Positions 1 to 7,906 of a stretch of DNA of 64,000 nucleotides are shown here, piece after piece. This stretch comes from Eubacteriaceae bacterium. Its GTDB lineage: Bacteria > Bacillota > Clostridia > Lachnospirales > Lachnospiraceae. Location of the stretch: NCBI GenBank assembly GCA_910574915.1, contig CAJTCR010000008.1:57770-121769 (forward strand). The letters are read 5' to 3'. Positions within the stretch are counted from its first letter, which is position 1. Each line of letters starts with the position of its first letter. Made by a program: the position numbers and the translations under genes. The notes beneath the pieces were generated by a model, which saw only the letters and a program-made list of their open reading frames with translations, was not told the origin of the DNA and searched no databases.

Positions 1-203
1 CTTGCCATAATATCCGGGTAAATATTGACGAGCAGCATACCAAACGCAATCGGCACAAGCAGAAGCGGCTCATAGCCTTTTGCGATCGCAAGATATAAAA
101 ATACACAGGCAACCAGGATCATCAGGTAGTTTCCCCATGTCAGGTTGAAAAATGCTGTCTGGTGCAGGAGGTTACTCATTGTCTCTCCAACGTAACTAAG
201 CAT
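1..203 (-). CDS. Sodium ion-translocating decarboxylase, beta subunit (N-terminal part)
   Basis: Reads from ATG at 203, with an AGGAG box at 211-215, and runs off the left edge, so only about 67 codons are visible. After a hydrophobic stretch the peptide contains EPLLLVPIAFGMLLVNI, which I recognise as typical of the OadB/MmdB/GcdB membrane subunit. In that family this subunit carries the Na+ channel and the carboxybiotin decarboxylation site. It is the last gene of the operon, 24 nt after the biotin carrier. Family assignment is strong. Whether the complex acts on oxaloacetate or an acyl-CoA depends on the carboxyltransferase at 1388-2824, which argues for an acyl-CoA. Confidence 0.85.
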   Translation of the reverse strand, partial: MLSYVGETMSNLLHQTAFFNLTWGNYLMILVACVFLYLAIAKGYEPLLLVPIAFGMLLVNIYPDIMA

Positions 204-227
204 ATTTGTCCTCCTAATCAATTCCCA

Positions 228-599
228 TTAATTCATTGTAGCCAGTAAAGCGCCTGATTCTACCGTGTCGCCGACAGCTACTTCTATGCTTGCTACGGTA
301 CCGTCCTGCGGTGCAACAACAGGTGTCTCCATCTTCATAATCTCCAGCACAAGGATCGGATCGCCTTTTTTCACCTGCTTGCCGACAGCGGATTCCAGCT
401 TGAATACCTTGCCTGCTGCGCCTGCTTCGATTTTAATGCTGCCTGCCGCACCAGATGCCTTTGGAGCTGCTGTGGCAGGTGCAGGCGCTGCTGCTCTTGG
501 CGCAGGTGCTGCCGCTGCAGGCGCTGCCTGGGATGCACCTGTTTCCTCTACGGTTACATCATAAACATTTCCATTTACGGTAATTGTATAGCTTTTCAT
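228..599 (-). CDS. Biotin carrier subunit of the decarboxylase
   Basis: A 123-aa protein with a short N-terminal beta segment (residues 1-20), an Ala/Pro-rich flexible linker (about 21-50) and a C-terminal biotinyl/lipoyl domain. The biotin attachment motif is EIMKMET, with Lys89 as the predicted biotinylated residue. In this enzyme class the swinging biotin carries CO2 from the carboxyltransferase to the membrane beta subunit. AGGAGG lies 8 nt before the ATG. It sits between the OadG-like lipoprotein and OadB, as expected for a gamma/biotin subunit encoded as a separate polypeptide. Confidence 0.93.
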   Translation of the reverse strand: MKSYTITVNGNVYDVTVEETGASQAAPAAAAPAPRAAAPAPATAAPKASGAAGSIKIEAGAAGKVFKLESAVGKQVKKGDPILVLEIMKMETPVVAPQDGTVASIEVAVGDTVESGALLATMN

Positions 600-631
600 T
601 TTATTTCCTCCTGTTATATAATAAATATACT

Positions 632-1369
632 CTATTTTCTTCTCTTAATCGACCGTACTACAAAACCGTCCGCTGCAAGCGTGCCCTCGGATGCGGCGAT
701 CGCTGCCGCAATGACCGCGATCAGCTCTGCGTCATCCTGCTGCGCCACTTCTTCTTGCACCACTGGTGCAGGCGCTGCTTCCGGTACTGGCACTGCTTCT
801 GGAACCTGGGCTTTTGCCTTCGCCTTTTCCTGCAAATATGGAATCACTTTAAAGCCATAAATAACAAAGCTTATCAGGATCAGGATCATAAATACGGTTC
901 CAAGCCCCATCAGCGTATTCATCGCTGCTTTTTGCATTTTCTCGCCGAGCGAATAATTTTCGTCCAGCGTTACGCTTGTAATCTGCATATCCAGATAATT
1001 GTATACGCAGGTCAGCGTCAGGTCACGCCCGGTAAAATCCATAAGCTGTGACGTTGTCAGTGTCTTGCCTGATTTTTCCACCGACATCTCGCCAAGGCTT
1101 ACAAAATCACCGACATCTGCTTTTATCTCTTTCCACTGCTTCATCAGCCCTACGATAACGGTTTCGCCATACTGCTCGTAGTAAGTAATCCCTTCGTCAA
1201 TCTGCTCGTCTGTAAATTCCGGCAGGCTCTGTGCAAGGTTTTCGCTCGTAGACTTAAGGTCGTCATAAGACTTGCCGTTATAGTCCATTTTCTTTGGATC
1301 TTCCCCGCAGGCTGCCACACCAAGCAAAAGCATACACAGGCTGATGATCAGACATAATTTTTTCTTCAT
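632..1369 (-). CDS. OadG-family decarboxylase subunit, predicted lipoprotein
   Basis: A 245-aa protein. Residues 1-20 form a lipoprotein signal peptide with lipobox GVAAC, so Cys21 should be lipidated. Residues about 30-145 are an extracytoplasmic domain, a single membrane helix lies at about 151-175, and an Ala/Pro/Glu-rich cytoplasmic tail follows and ends in IKRRK. The helix plus Ala/Pro tail matches the OadG (delta/gamma) subunits that hold decarboxylase complexes together at the membrane. The added lipoprotein-like N-terminal domain makes it much longer than a classical OadG of about 80 aa. It lies 18 nt downstream of the carboxyltransferase in the same operon. Confidence 0.8.
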   Translation of the reverse strand: MKKKLCLIISLCMLLLGVAACGEDPKKMDYNGKSYDDLKSTSENLAQSLPEFTDEQIDEGITYYEQYGETVIVGLMKQWKEIKADVGDFVSLGEMSVEKSGKTLTTSQLMDFTGRDLTLTCVYNYLDMQITSVTLDENYSLGEKMQKAAMNTLMGLGTVFMILILISFVIYGFKVIPYLQEKAKAKAQVPEAVPVPEAAPAPVVQEEVAQQDDAELIAVIAAAIAASEGTLAADGFVVRSIKRRK

Positions 1370-1387
1370 ATACTATCCGTCACCTTT

Positions 1388-2824
1388 CTACTTTGTACCA
1401 TGTTTCTTATTCGGCTGGTCCACCCGTTTGGTATACAGCATCTCAACTGCCGCGATCAGATACTTTCTCGTACCCGGATAATCGATGATACGGTCTATAT
1501 AGCCGCGGGCTGCCGCTGCCTTTACGCTGCCCTGGAGCGCTTCATATTCTGCTGCCTTTTTGTCGATTACCGCCGCAGGCTCTCCTGCATACATAATCTT
1601 TGCAGCCAGCTTCGCATCCATCATTCCAGTCTTTGCATCTTCCCACGCATAGACAATGTCCGCGCCAAGCGATTTGGAGTTCATAACCGTATAAGCGCTT
1701 CCGTATGCCATGTCCATAATCAGGTTAACTTTTGGAACCGTCGCACTTGCAAATGCGCTTACAAGGCGCCCGACTGCTTTTGCCAGATTTTTCTCAGAGC
1801 ACATCGTTGCCCGGAATCCTTTGGCATTCGTCAGGCTGATCACAGGAATATCAAACGCGTCGCAAAACGTAATAAATTCCGCCGCCTTATTGCACCCTCT
1901 TGCGGATAATGCAGCGTCAAACTCTTCGGTCTTTTTGCCCTGTGCATCATAAATCTGCGTACAGTTTGCCACCGCGCCGACGGTCATGCCGTTTAACTTG
2001 ATAAATCCAACCGTCATTTCTTTTGCGTAGTCTTCCTTTGCCTCGAAAAAGAGATGGTTGTCCGAAATCTCGCTGAGCACATACCTTGGATCTCCCTTCA
2101 TCGTATCTAAGCTCTGGCAGGCACGGTTTAAGTCGTCGCTACAATCGTCTGTACATCCGCCTTCTGCGTTATTGGAAGGCAGGATGCAGATAAGCTGGCG
2201 GATCTTTGCAAGCACTTCATCCTCTGTGCCGACGCTGTCGATGGTCCCTGTCTGCGCACTTTGGAATGCCGCAGAGGACGTATCACACTTATCGATACGG
2301 TTGCCGTCTATCGCATTTGGAGAATTGATAAACATCTTTGCCTTGTCTGCCTGCGCAAACGTAAAATCACTGAGTGCAGGAACGACGGCAAGCCCGCCGC
2401 CGCAGGTGCCGAATACCGCGCTGATCTGCGGGATCATGCCAGATGCCGCCGCCTGTTTGCTGTAAATTGTGCCAAACGCTTCCAGCGCGTCCACGGATTC
2501 CTGTAAACGAATGCCTGCACAGTCAATAAGGCCAATCACCGGCGCACCCATTTTTACCGCCATATCGTATGTGGCAGCAATTTTTTTTGCGTGCATCTCA
2601 CCGACTGTACCGCCGAGCACAGACGCATCCTGGCTGTAGACAAATACCAGATTCCCGTCAATCAGACCATGCCCGGTGATGACACCGTCGGAAGGAGTAT
2701 CCGTCTGCGCCAGATTGAAATCAGTGCTTCTTGCGGTAACAAGCGAACCAATTTCCATAAAGCTGTTTTCATCGACTAACTTTGCAATCCGCTGCATTGC
2801 AGAGTTATCATTACTATTACTCAT
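1388..2824 (-). CDS. Acyl-CoA carboxyltransferase (decarboxylase alpha subunit)
   Basis: 478 aa, covering the two crotonase-like halves of an acyl-CoA carboxyltransferase. The N-terminal half carries IDCAGIRLQES and GTCGGGLAVVPALSD, and the C-terminal half carries NAKGFRATMCSEK and an AYGSAYTVMNSKSLGADIV stretch. This architecture belongs to methylmalonyl-, malonyl- or glutaconyl-CoA decarboxylases and differs from the pyruvate-carboxylase-like fold of OadA. Substrate cannot be fixed from sequence alone. It transfers the carboxyl group to biotin, and downstream genes supply the biotin carrier, anchor and Na+ pump. GGAGG precedes the ATG. It is the first gene of the operon and is slightly shorter than typical MmdA (about 510 aa). 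Confidence 0.88.
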   Translation of the reverse strand: MSNSNDNSAMQRIAKLVDENSFMEIGSLVTARSTDFNLAQTDTPSDGVITGHGLIDGNLVFVYSQDASVLGGTVGEMHAKKIAATYDMAVKMGAPVIGLIDCAGIRLQESVDALEAFGTIYSKQAAASGMIPQISAVFGTCGGGLAVVPALSDFTFAQADKAKMFINSPNAIDGNRIDKCDTSSAAFQSAQTGTIDSVGTEDEVLAKIRQLICILPSNNAEGGCTDDCSDDLNRACQSLDTMKGDPRYVLSEISDNHLFFEAKEDYAKEMTVGFIKLNGMTVGAVANCTQIYDAQGKKTEEFDAALSARGCNKAAEFITFCDAFDIPVISLTNAKGFRATMCSEKNLAKAVGRLVSAFASATVPKVNLIMDMAYGSAYTVMNSKSLGADIVYAWEDAKTGMMDAKLAAKIMYAGEPAAVIDKKAAEYEALQGSVKAAAARGYIDRIIDYPGTRKYLIAAVEMLYTKRVDQPNKKHGTK

Positions 2825-2842
2825 TCTTTAGCCCTCCATCTA

Positions 2843-2894
2843 TTTTGAAACTTTTCAAAAATTTCGTCAGTATAATAGTAACGCTTTTCAAAAG
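2843..2894. promoter_or_regulatory. Two palindromes around the decarboxylase promoter (possible operators)
   Basis: A perfect palindrome TTTTGAAA-ct-TTTCAAAA occupies 2843-2860, just downstream of the predicted start site. A related inverted repeat, CTTTT-c-AAAAG, occupies 2884-2894 inside the promoter spacer. Two copies of one core on either side of the -10 box suggest repressor binding, but no known regulator is identified. Confidence 0.35.
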
Positions 2895-2903
2895 AATATT
2901 CAA
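2875..2903 (-). promoter_or_regulatory. Predicted sigma-A promoter of the decarboxylase operon
   Basis: On the minus strand TTGAAT (2898-2903) and TACTAT (2875-2880) are separated by exactly 17 bp. Transcription would start near 2868, about 44 nt before the carboxyltransferase ATG. This is the only good promoter seen in the 168-bp gap upstream of that gene. Confidence 0.6.
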
Positions 2904-2933
2904 TAGAATTTTGTTAAAATTTTTCTTTGGATG

Positions 2934-2975
2934 AAAAAACACCCGTGCTGTCCTGTTTTGGCACAGCCTGGGTGT
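2934..2975 (-). terminator. Rho-independent terminator after the D,D-carboxypeptidase
   Basis: On the minus strand this is a hairpin whose arms pair ACACCC (2939-2944) with GGGTGT (2970-2975), extended by a GCTGT/ACAGC segment, and followed by a run of T (A at 2934-2938 on plus). It lies 18 nt past the stop codon at 2993. Confidence 0.75.
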
Positions 2976-2992
2976 CTGCGATCTGCGTTTCT

Positions 2993-4273
2993 TTAAAAAT
3001 ACGGATAAAAATACCGGGACAGCACGAGCATAAAATACCACCGCAGCGAACGTTTTTCAATATTCCGCGCCGCCCGTACCGGCATCTGCGCGGCAAGCTC
3101 CCCGTTTATGTAATAGTTTAAAGAGCCGACCTTCGCTCCTTTTTTCACTGGTGCCTGCAAAAGCTTTGGCAGCTCGGCACGTACCTGTACAGAATCGGCA
3201 TCTGACAAAAGGAGTTTTTGTTCGTGCTGCTCCACGGTAAGGGGAAGCTGCATTTTTGTTTTTAACAAGCGGTCTTTTCCTGCCCCGTTTTCAACCGGAA
3301 CCGGATTCGGCGTATAGTCATAGTTTGTAATGTCTTTTTGCTCATAATGCTCCATGCCGTACGTAAACAGCTTTCTGGCATCCTTCCATTTATAGGTCTT
3401 ATTGTTTGGCCATCCGCACGCTAACAGCGCGATGACAAATGTACGCCCCTTACTTTTGAGCGCTCCGACATAGCAGTATCCGGCATTGCCGGTAAACCCG
3501 GTCTTTCCAGAAAGCGCCCCGTCCATCATATGCAAAAACGCATTGTGGTTTACGCACGTAAAGCTGCGCCCGCCTGGTGTAGCGCTGCCGTCATTTGCCT
3601 GTTCATAGTTTTGGAAGGTATGGCTCTGCGTCCGTGTGATTTTTAAAAATTCGTCCTTTTTGGGCGATTTCGTAATGCAGTAGCTCATAATCGCTGCCAG
3701 ATCACGCGCTGTTGTGGAATGCACCTTTGTGCCCGTTGTACCATCCGGCTCTGTTACCTGTTCGGATGCATCCAGCCCGTTTGGCGTAATAAAATACGTA
3801 TCCATACAGCCGATCGATTTTGCCTTTTCATTCATCATCTGTGCAAACCCTTCCACAGACCCGCCGACATGCTCGGCGATTGCAACCGCCGCGTCGTTGT
3901 GGGACTCTAACATTAAAGAATGCAGAAGGTCAATCAGCTTATAGCGCTCGCCCTCCATAATATGAAGCTTTACCTCCGGCATTTTCGCGGCGTATGCCGA
4001 TACGTCAACGAGGTCTTCTGTCTGCGCATGTTCCAGCGTCAGGATACAGGTCATAATTTTCGTCGTACTTGCCATCGGCATCGGGCGCCCGGCATCTTTT
4101 TGCACTAGCACACGCCCGGAATCGGCATCCATCAAGACCGCGGCGCGGGCATAGAGCTGGCTTTCGTCAAATTCTGCCGCTTTCTTCGGCTTCGCCTGCA
4201 CCGGGCGGGGATACGGACAGATGCTTAAAAAAGTAAAAATAATCGCAGTCAGATAACAGAGTGCTCGCTTCAT
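2993..4273 (-). CDS. D-alanyl-D-alanine carboxypeptidase (DacF-like, class A PBP)
   Basis: 426 aa with an N-terminal signal/anchor segment (about 1-27). The three active-site motifs of a serine D,D-peptidase are in order: STTK (69-72), SHN (124-126) and KTG (257-259). They are followed by the beta-rich PBP5 C-terminal domain and a hydrophobic/basic C-terminal tail (RSLRWYFMLVLSRYF) that probably binds the membrane. It trims the terminal D-Ala from peptidoglycan stem peptides outside the cell. It is the last gene after metallophosphoesterase-scpA-scpB and is followed by a terminator. GGAG lies about 10 nt before the ATG. Confidence 0.92.
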   Translation of the reverse strand: MKRALCYLTAIIFTFLSICPYPRPVQAKPKKAAEFDESQLYARAAVLMDADSGRVLVQKDAGRPMPMASTTKIMTCILTLEHAQTEDLVDVSAYAAKMPEVKLHIMEGERYKLIDLLHSLMLESHNDAAVAIAEHVGGSVEGFAQMMNEKAKSIGCMDTYFITPNGLDASEQVTEPDGTTGTKVHSTTARDLAAIMSYCITKSPKKDEFLKITRTQSHTFQNYEQANDGSATPGGRSFTCVNHNAFLHMMDGALSGKTGFTGNAGYCYVGALKSKGRTFVIALLACGWPNNKTYKWKDARKLFTYGMEHYEQKDITNYDYTPNPVPVENGAGKDRLLKTKMQLPLTVEQHEQKLLLSDADSVQVRAELPKLLQAPVKKGAKVGSLNYYINGELAAQMPVRAARNIEKRSLRWYFMLVLSRYFYPYF

Positions 4274-4335
4274 ATTGCTGAAATGCTCCGTAACGGTATT
4301 TGCTTTATTTTATGCTGGGAGTTTTGGTTGTATTC

Positions 4336-4926
4336 CTACACCTTCAGCCGAATCTCTTCCTCCGCCTCCTGGCGGAACTCTTCTACCTGCTCAGGCTGCG
4401 GCTTTGGCAGCTCCTCAATGGAATTGACGCCGAATCTTCTTAAAAATTCCTCCGTCGTCCCAAACAGCAGCGGCCTGCCTGGTACATCCAGGCGCCCGAT
4501 TTCGCATACGAGGTTGTATTCCACAAGCTTATTGACTGCGTGCCCGCTGGAAACGCCGCGGATCTTTTCGATCTCTACCTTGGTGACCGGCTGTTTGTAA
4601 GCAATAATGGACAGTGTTTCCAGCAGGACATCCGTAAGCACCTGCTTTTTCGGCTGCCTGGCTATTTGGATCAGATATTCGTACATCTGCTTTTTTGTAC
4701 ACATCTGGTACGCGCCGTCTAATTCTATAATCTGAATGCCGCGGCGCTCGTTTTCATACTCGGACATAATCTGGCGCATGACCTGCTTCGTTTCTTCAGT
4801 ATGCAGCCCTAATACGTCTGCGAGCTTTTGCAGCGGTACGGATTCTCCCATCGTAAACAAAACTGCCTCTACTATGGCTGCCTTGTCTGATACAGCCGTA
4901 CTGCCGGCTTCGTTTTGCTCCACCAT
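4336..4926 (-). CDS. scpB: Segregation and condensation protein B
   Basis: 196 aa from the ATG at 4926, chosen because AAGGA lies 9 nt upstream. An ATG at 4935 would touch the ribosome site. It has the tandem winged-helix pattern of ScpB (VEAVLFTMGESVPLQKLADV near the N-terminus, then LETLSIIAYKQPVTKVEIE) and the conserved RGVSSGHAV. ScpB binds the ScpA kleisin and regulates the SMC condensin ring during chromosome segregation. It lies immediately downstream of scpA, the usual arrangement in Firmicutes. Confidence 0.95.
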   Translation of the reverse strand: MVEQNEAGSTAVSDKAAIVEAVLFTMGESVPLQKLADVLGLHTEETKQVMRQIMSEYENERRGIQIIELDGAYQMCTKKQMYEYLIQIARQPKKQVLTDVLLETLSIIAYKQPVTKVEIEKIRGVSSGHAVNKLVEYNLVCEIGRLDVPGRPLLFGTTEEFLRRFGVNSIEELPKPQPEQVEEFRQEAEEEIRLKV

Positions 4927-4956
4927 TTTCACCATTCCTTTTTTACTATTCTTTTC

Positions 4957-5709
4957 CTAAGCCGCAGCGATCCTGGATGTAATATGGATCTCATCAAACG
5001 CCTGCTCCTGGAAGATCTCGATCTTTCCGGTCTTCATCAGTTCCAGGATGGCAAGAAACGTTACAATAACCTGCACACGGCTGGACTGGCGCTCTAACAG
5101 GCCGCGGAAGCTGAACGTTTTATGTAAGGCTGCGTACTGTTCCAATACGCTTATTTTTTCATCCAGGGATACTTCTTCTTTTTCAATACGCCCGAATTTC
5201 GACCGCACCGGGTCGAGCTTGTCGATCTGGCGCTTCATTACCGTTTCAAAAACCGCATTCAGCTTTTTTAGCGTCAGCCCGTCTAACAGCTCGTCCAGAT
5301 TCAGCGGCGGGACGTATGCGGATACTTCTTTTGGAATCGTCGGCTCCTTGTACATCACGCGGTCTGCATCGAGCTGGCGGTCTTTTAATTCATAAGAGAT
5401 GCTTTTGTACAGCTTGTACTCCAAAAGCTGCTGTACCAGCTCTGCGCGCGGGTCGACGTCTTCTTCGTCTTCCGCGGCTTTTTTTGGCAGCAGCATCTTT
5501 GCCTTGATATCGATTAACGTCGCCGCCATTACCATAAACTCGCTCATAATATCCAGATCCTGGCGTTCCATCTCATGAATATATTCCATATACTGGTTTG
5601 TGATCTCCACAATCGGGATATCATAAATATTTACTTTATTTTTCTCCAGTAAATGCAAAAGCAAATCCAGCGGGCCTTCAAACGACTCTAATTTTACTGT
5701 CAGTTCCAT
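4957..5709 (-). CDS. scpA: Segregation and condensation protein A (kleisin)
   Basis: 250 aa from the ATG at 5709 (GGGGG box 7 nt upstream), giving the standard N-terminus MELTVKLESFEGPLDLLLHL. An upstream in-frame start at 5751 would overlap the preceding gene and is disfavoured. The N-terminal helices contact the SMC neck (LLEKNKVNIYDIPI), an acidic linker follows, and the C-terminal winged helix ends in the FQEQAFDEIHI region. ScpA bridges the SMC heads in the bacterial condensin complex. scpB follows 30 nt after its stop codon. Confidence 0.95.
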   Translation of the reverse strand: MELTVKLESFEGPLDLLLHLLEKNKVNIYDIPIVEITNQYMEYIHEMERQDLDIMSEFMVMAATLIDIKAKMLLPKKAAEDEEDVDPRAELVQQLLEYKLYKSISYELKDRQLDADRVMYKEPTIPKEVSAYVPPLNLDELLDGLTLKKLNAVFETVMKRQIDKLDPVRSKFGRIEKEEVSLDEKISVLEQYAALHKTFSFRGLLERQSSRVQVIVTFLAILELMKTGKIEIFQEQAFDEIHITSRIAAA

Positions 5710-5725
5710 ACCATTCCCCCATGCT

Positions 5726-6613
5726 TTATTTTGATACTTCCATGCCGGCATCCTGCCCTGGCTTTATCGAAATCACAACCAGCTCCGCGCGGTTAAACAC
5801 CCGGATATGAAACGTATGCGTGCCAAGCCCGCGGCTGATATAGACCTTCCTGCCGCCGATCGTAAATTCGCCCGCGTCGTATTTCGGAAACGGGATAAAC
5901 TGTGGTGAAATCACGCTTCCAAGCCCCGGAATACAAACCAGCCCCCCGTGGTTATGTCCGCAGACAGTCACGTCCGCGCCCCATGCCGCATACTGTCCGG
6001 CAAACGCCGGATGGTGCGCAAGCAAAATCTGCAAATGCTCTTTTGACGCGCTTCCAAGCAGCTTTTTGATCCCGTCCTCTTTCAAATACGGCTTTTTGCC
6101 TTTTTTATAACAGGAAAGCGGAAGCTCCAGCCCGCTGATGCGGACAGACGTACCGCCTGCCTGGATGATGCGGCTTTGATTGTTTAAAACCGTAACGCCA
6201 AGGCGCTCCATTTCGTTTCGGTATCGCTGGTACGCCGCATAGCTGTCTGCATCCTGCCGCTGCGCTTTGCTTTCATGGTTGCCGTTGCTGAAAAAAACCG
6301 GGACTTGCAGCTTGCTAAGCGCCCTTAAAAAGCGAAGCGCCGTCTCGTATTTTTCTGTTTTCTTTGTGACAATCAAGTCGCCCGGAATCAATATAAGATC
6401 CGGCGCGGCACGCCTGACTGCCTGTAAGAGCGGCTCGTTATCCTTTCCATACGTAAAAGAATGCAGGTCTGAAATCAATACGATTTTTATCTCTTTGCCG
6501 ACCTTTAAAGATGCCGTCTCATACTGCGTGACCCGGAACTTTTTCAGTTCCTGGCGCTGCCAGAACAGGGAAACGATTACGATAACGCTTATTATACCAA
6601 TTAACAGATCCAT
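5726..6613 (-). CDS. Membrane-anchored metallophosphoesterase (YkuE/YaeI-like)
   Basis: About 295 aa from the ATG at 6613 (AAAGG about 8 nt upstream). One N-terminal membrane helix is followed by a calcineurin-like phosphoesterase domain with the metal-binding series DLHS, GDLI, GNHES, HHP and GHNHGG. All expected metal ligands are present. Related proteins remove lipid pyrophosphates or act on cell-envelope substrates, but the substrate here is unknown. It is the first gene of a four-gene minus-strand unit with scpA, scpB and a D,D-carboxypeptidase. Confidence 0.87.
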   Translation of the reverse strand: MDLLIGIISVIVIVSLFWQRQELKKFRVTQYETASLKVGKEIKIVLISDLHSFTYGKDNEPLLQAVRRAAPDLILIPGDLIVTKKTEKYETALRFLRALSKLQVPVFFSNGNHESKAQRQDADSYAAYQRYRNEMERLGVTVLNNQSRIIQAGGTSVRISGLELPLSCYKKGKKPYLKEDGIKKLLGSASKEHLQILLAHHPAFAGQYAAWGADVTVCGHNHGGLVCIPGLGSVISPQFIPFPKYDAGEFTIGGRKVYISRGLGTHTFHIRVFNRAELVVISIKPGQDAGMEVSK

Positions 6614-6713
6614 ATTCAAACCTTTTCCAACCTTTTTCTAAAAAAACACAAACCAGTCATATTTTCTGTTCCCGCCGACTAAATTATAAAAAAGCATATT
6701 CAGGTACTGCAAT

Positions 6714-7901
6714 ATGAAGCGTTTTATCACATCCGTCCTGGTGCTTGTCCTGTTTGCAGCCGCATCCTGCCCCTGCACGGTACTCGCCAAAAAGAAGGCA
6801 AAGACGGCGCAGCCGTCCCTTGACATTTCCGCGCCCAGCGCCCTTTTAATGGAAGCCGAAACCGGAACGATCCTTTATCAGAAAAACGAGCACACAGCGC
6901 GCCCGCCTGCCAGCGTTACAAAAGTTATGACGCTGTGCCTGATCTTTGACGCGATTGAAAAAAAACAGATCTCCTTAACCGACGAGGTGACTGTCTCAGA
7001 GCACGCCGCCAATATGGGCGGCTCACAGGTTTTTTTAGAAGCCGGAGAAGTACAGACGGTCGAGACACTGATTAAATGCATCAGCATCGCAAGCGCCAAT
7101 GACGCCTGCGTCGCTATGGCAGAGTTTCTAAGCGGCAGCGAGGAAGAATTTGTCGCGCAGATGAATAAAAAAGCTGCCGCGCTTGGGATGGAGGACACCC
7201 ATTTTGTAAATTGCTGCGGACTGTCTGCGAACGGGCATGTGACGAGCGCCTATGATATCGGGCTGATGGCAAGGGAACTAAGCGTGCGCCATCCAAAGAT
7301 CCATGATTACTGCACGATCTGGATGGAAAATATCATCCACCGTACGAAACGGGGCGATTCCGAATTCGGCCTTGCCAATACAAACAAGCTGCTCAAACAG
7401 TATCCTTATGCGACCGGGCTGAAAACCGGCTACACCGCCGCCGCAAAATACTGCCTTGCCGCTACCGCGGAAAAAGACGGCGTAAAGCTGATCGCTGTCC
7501 TTATGGCGGCGCCGGACATCAAATCCCGGACCGCGGACGCCCAGACACTGCTAAACTACGGCTTTTCTGTCTGCCGCGTCTACAAAGACCAAAACCAGAT
7601 GCCACTGCCTGAGATCACGGTAAAAAAAGGAGAAGCAGACCACGTTTCACTTACTTACGAATCCGACATGAGCTATGTCAGCACAAGCGGCGAGGATTTA
7701 AGCAAGGTCACGAAAAAAATCCGCCTTCCAAAATCGGTTGCCGCACCGGTAAAGCAGGGGGAAGCTGCCGGAAAGGTCGTTTATTTCCTCGGTGACAAGG
7801 AGCTTGGGCATATCAATATCCTGTTTGCCGAAAGCGTAGCACACGCGGCTTTTTCCGATTACTTTCTAAGCCTGCTGCAAAAACTGTTCCTGCTTACATA
7901 G
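6714..7901 (+). CDS. D-alanyl-D-alanine carboxypeptidase (DacF/DacB-like)
   Basis: 395 aa with a signal peptide (about 1-25, ending CTVLAKK). Catalytic motifs are SVTK (67-70), SAN (127-129) and KTG (237-239), followed by a PBP5-like C-terminal domain and an amphipathic tail. It is a second D,D-carboxypeptidase beside the one at 2993-4273, on the opposite strand and clearly divergent in sequence, so it is an old paralogue rather than a recent duplicate. Such enzymes adjust peptidoglycan cross-linking, often during sporulation or stationary phase. It ends 5 bp from the convergent cardiolipin synthase gene. Confidence 0.93.
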   Translation: MKRFITSVLVLVLFAAASCPCTVLAKKKAKTAQPSLDISAPSALLMEAETGTILYQKNEHTARPPASVTKVMTLCLIFDAIEKKQISLTDEVTVSEHAANMGGSQVFLEAGEVQTVETLIKCISIASANDACVAMAEFLSGSEEEFVAQMNKKAAALGMEDTHFVNCCGLSANGHVTSAYDIGLMARELSVRHPKIHDYCTIWMENIIHRTKRGDSEFGLANTNKLLKQYPYATGLKTGYTAAAKYCLAATAEKDGVKLIAVLMAAPDIKSRTADAQTLLNYGFSVCRVYKDQNQMPLPEITVKKGEADHVSLTYESDMSYVSTSGEDLSKVTKKIRLPKSVAAPVKQGEAAGKVVYFLGDKELGHINILFAESVAHAAFSDYFLSLLQKLFLLT

Positions 7902-7906
7902 CCAGC

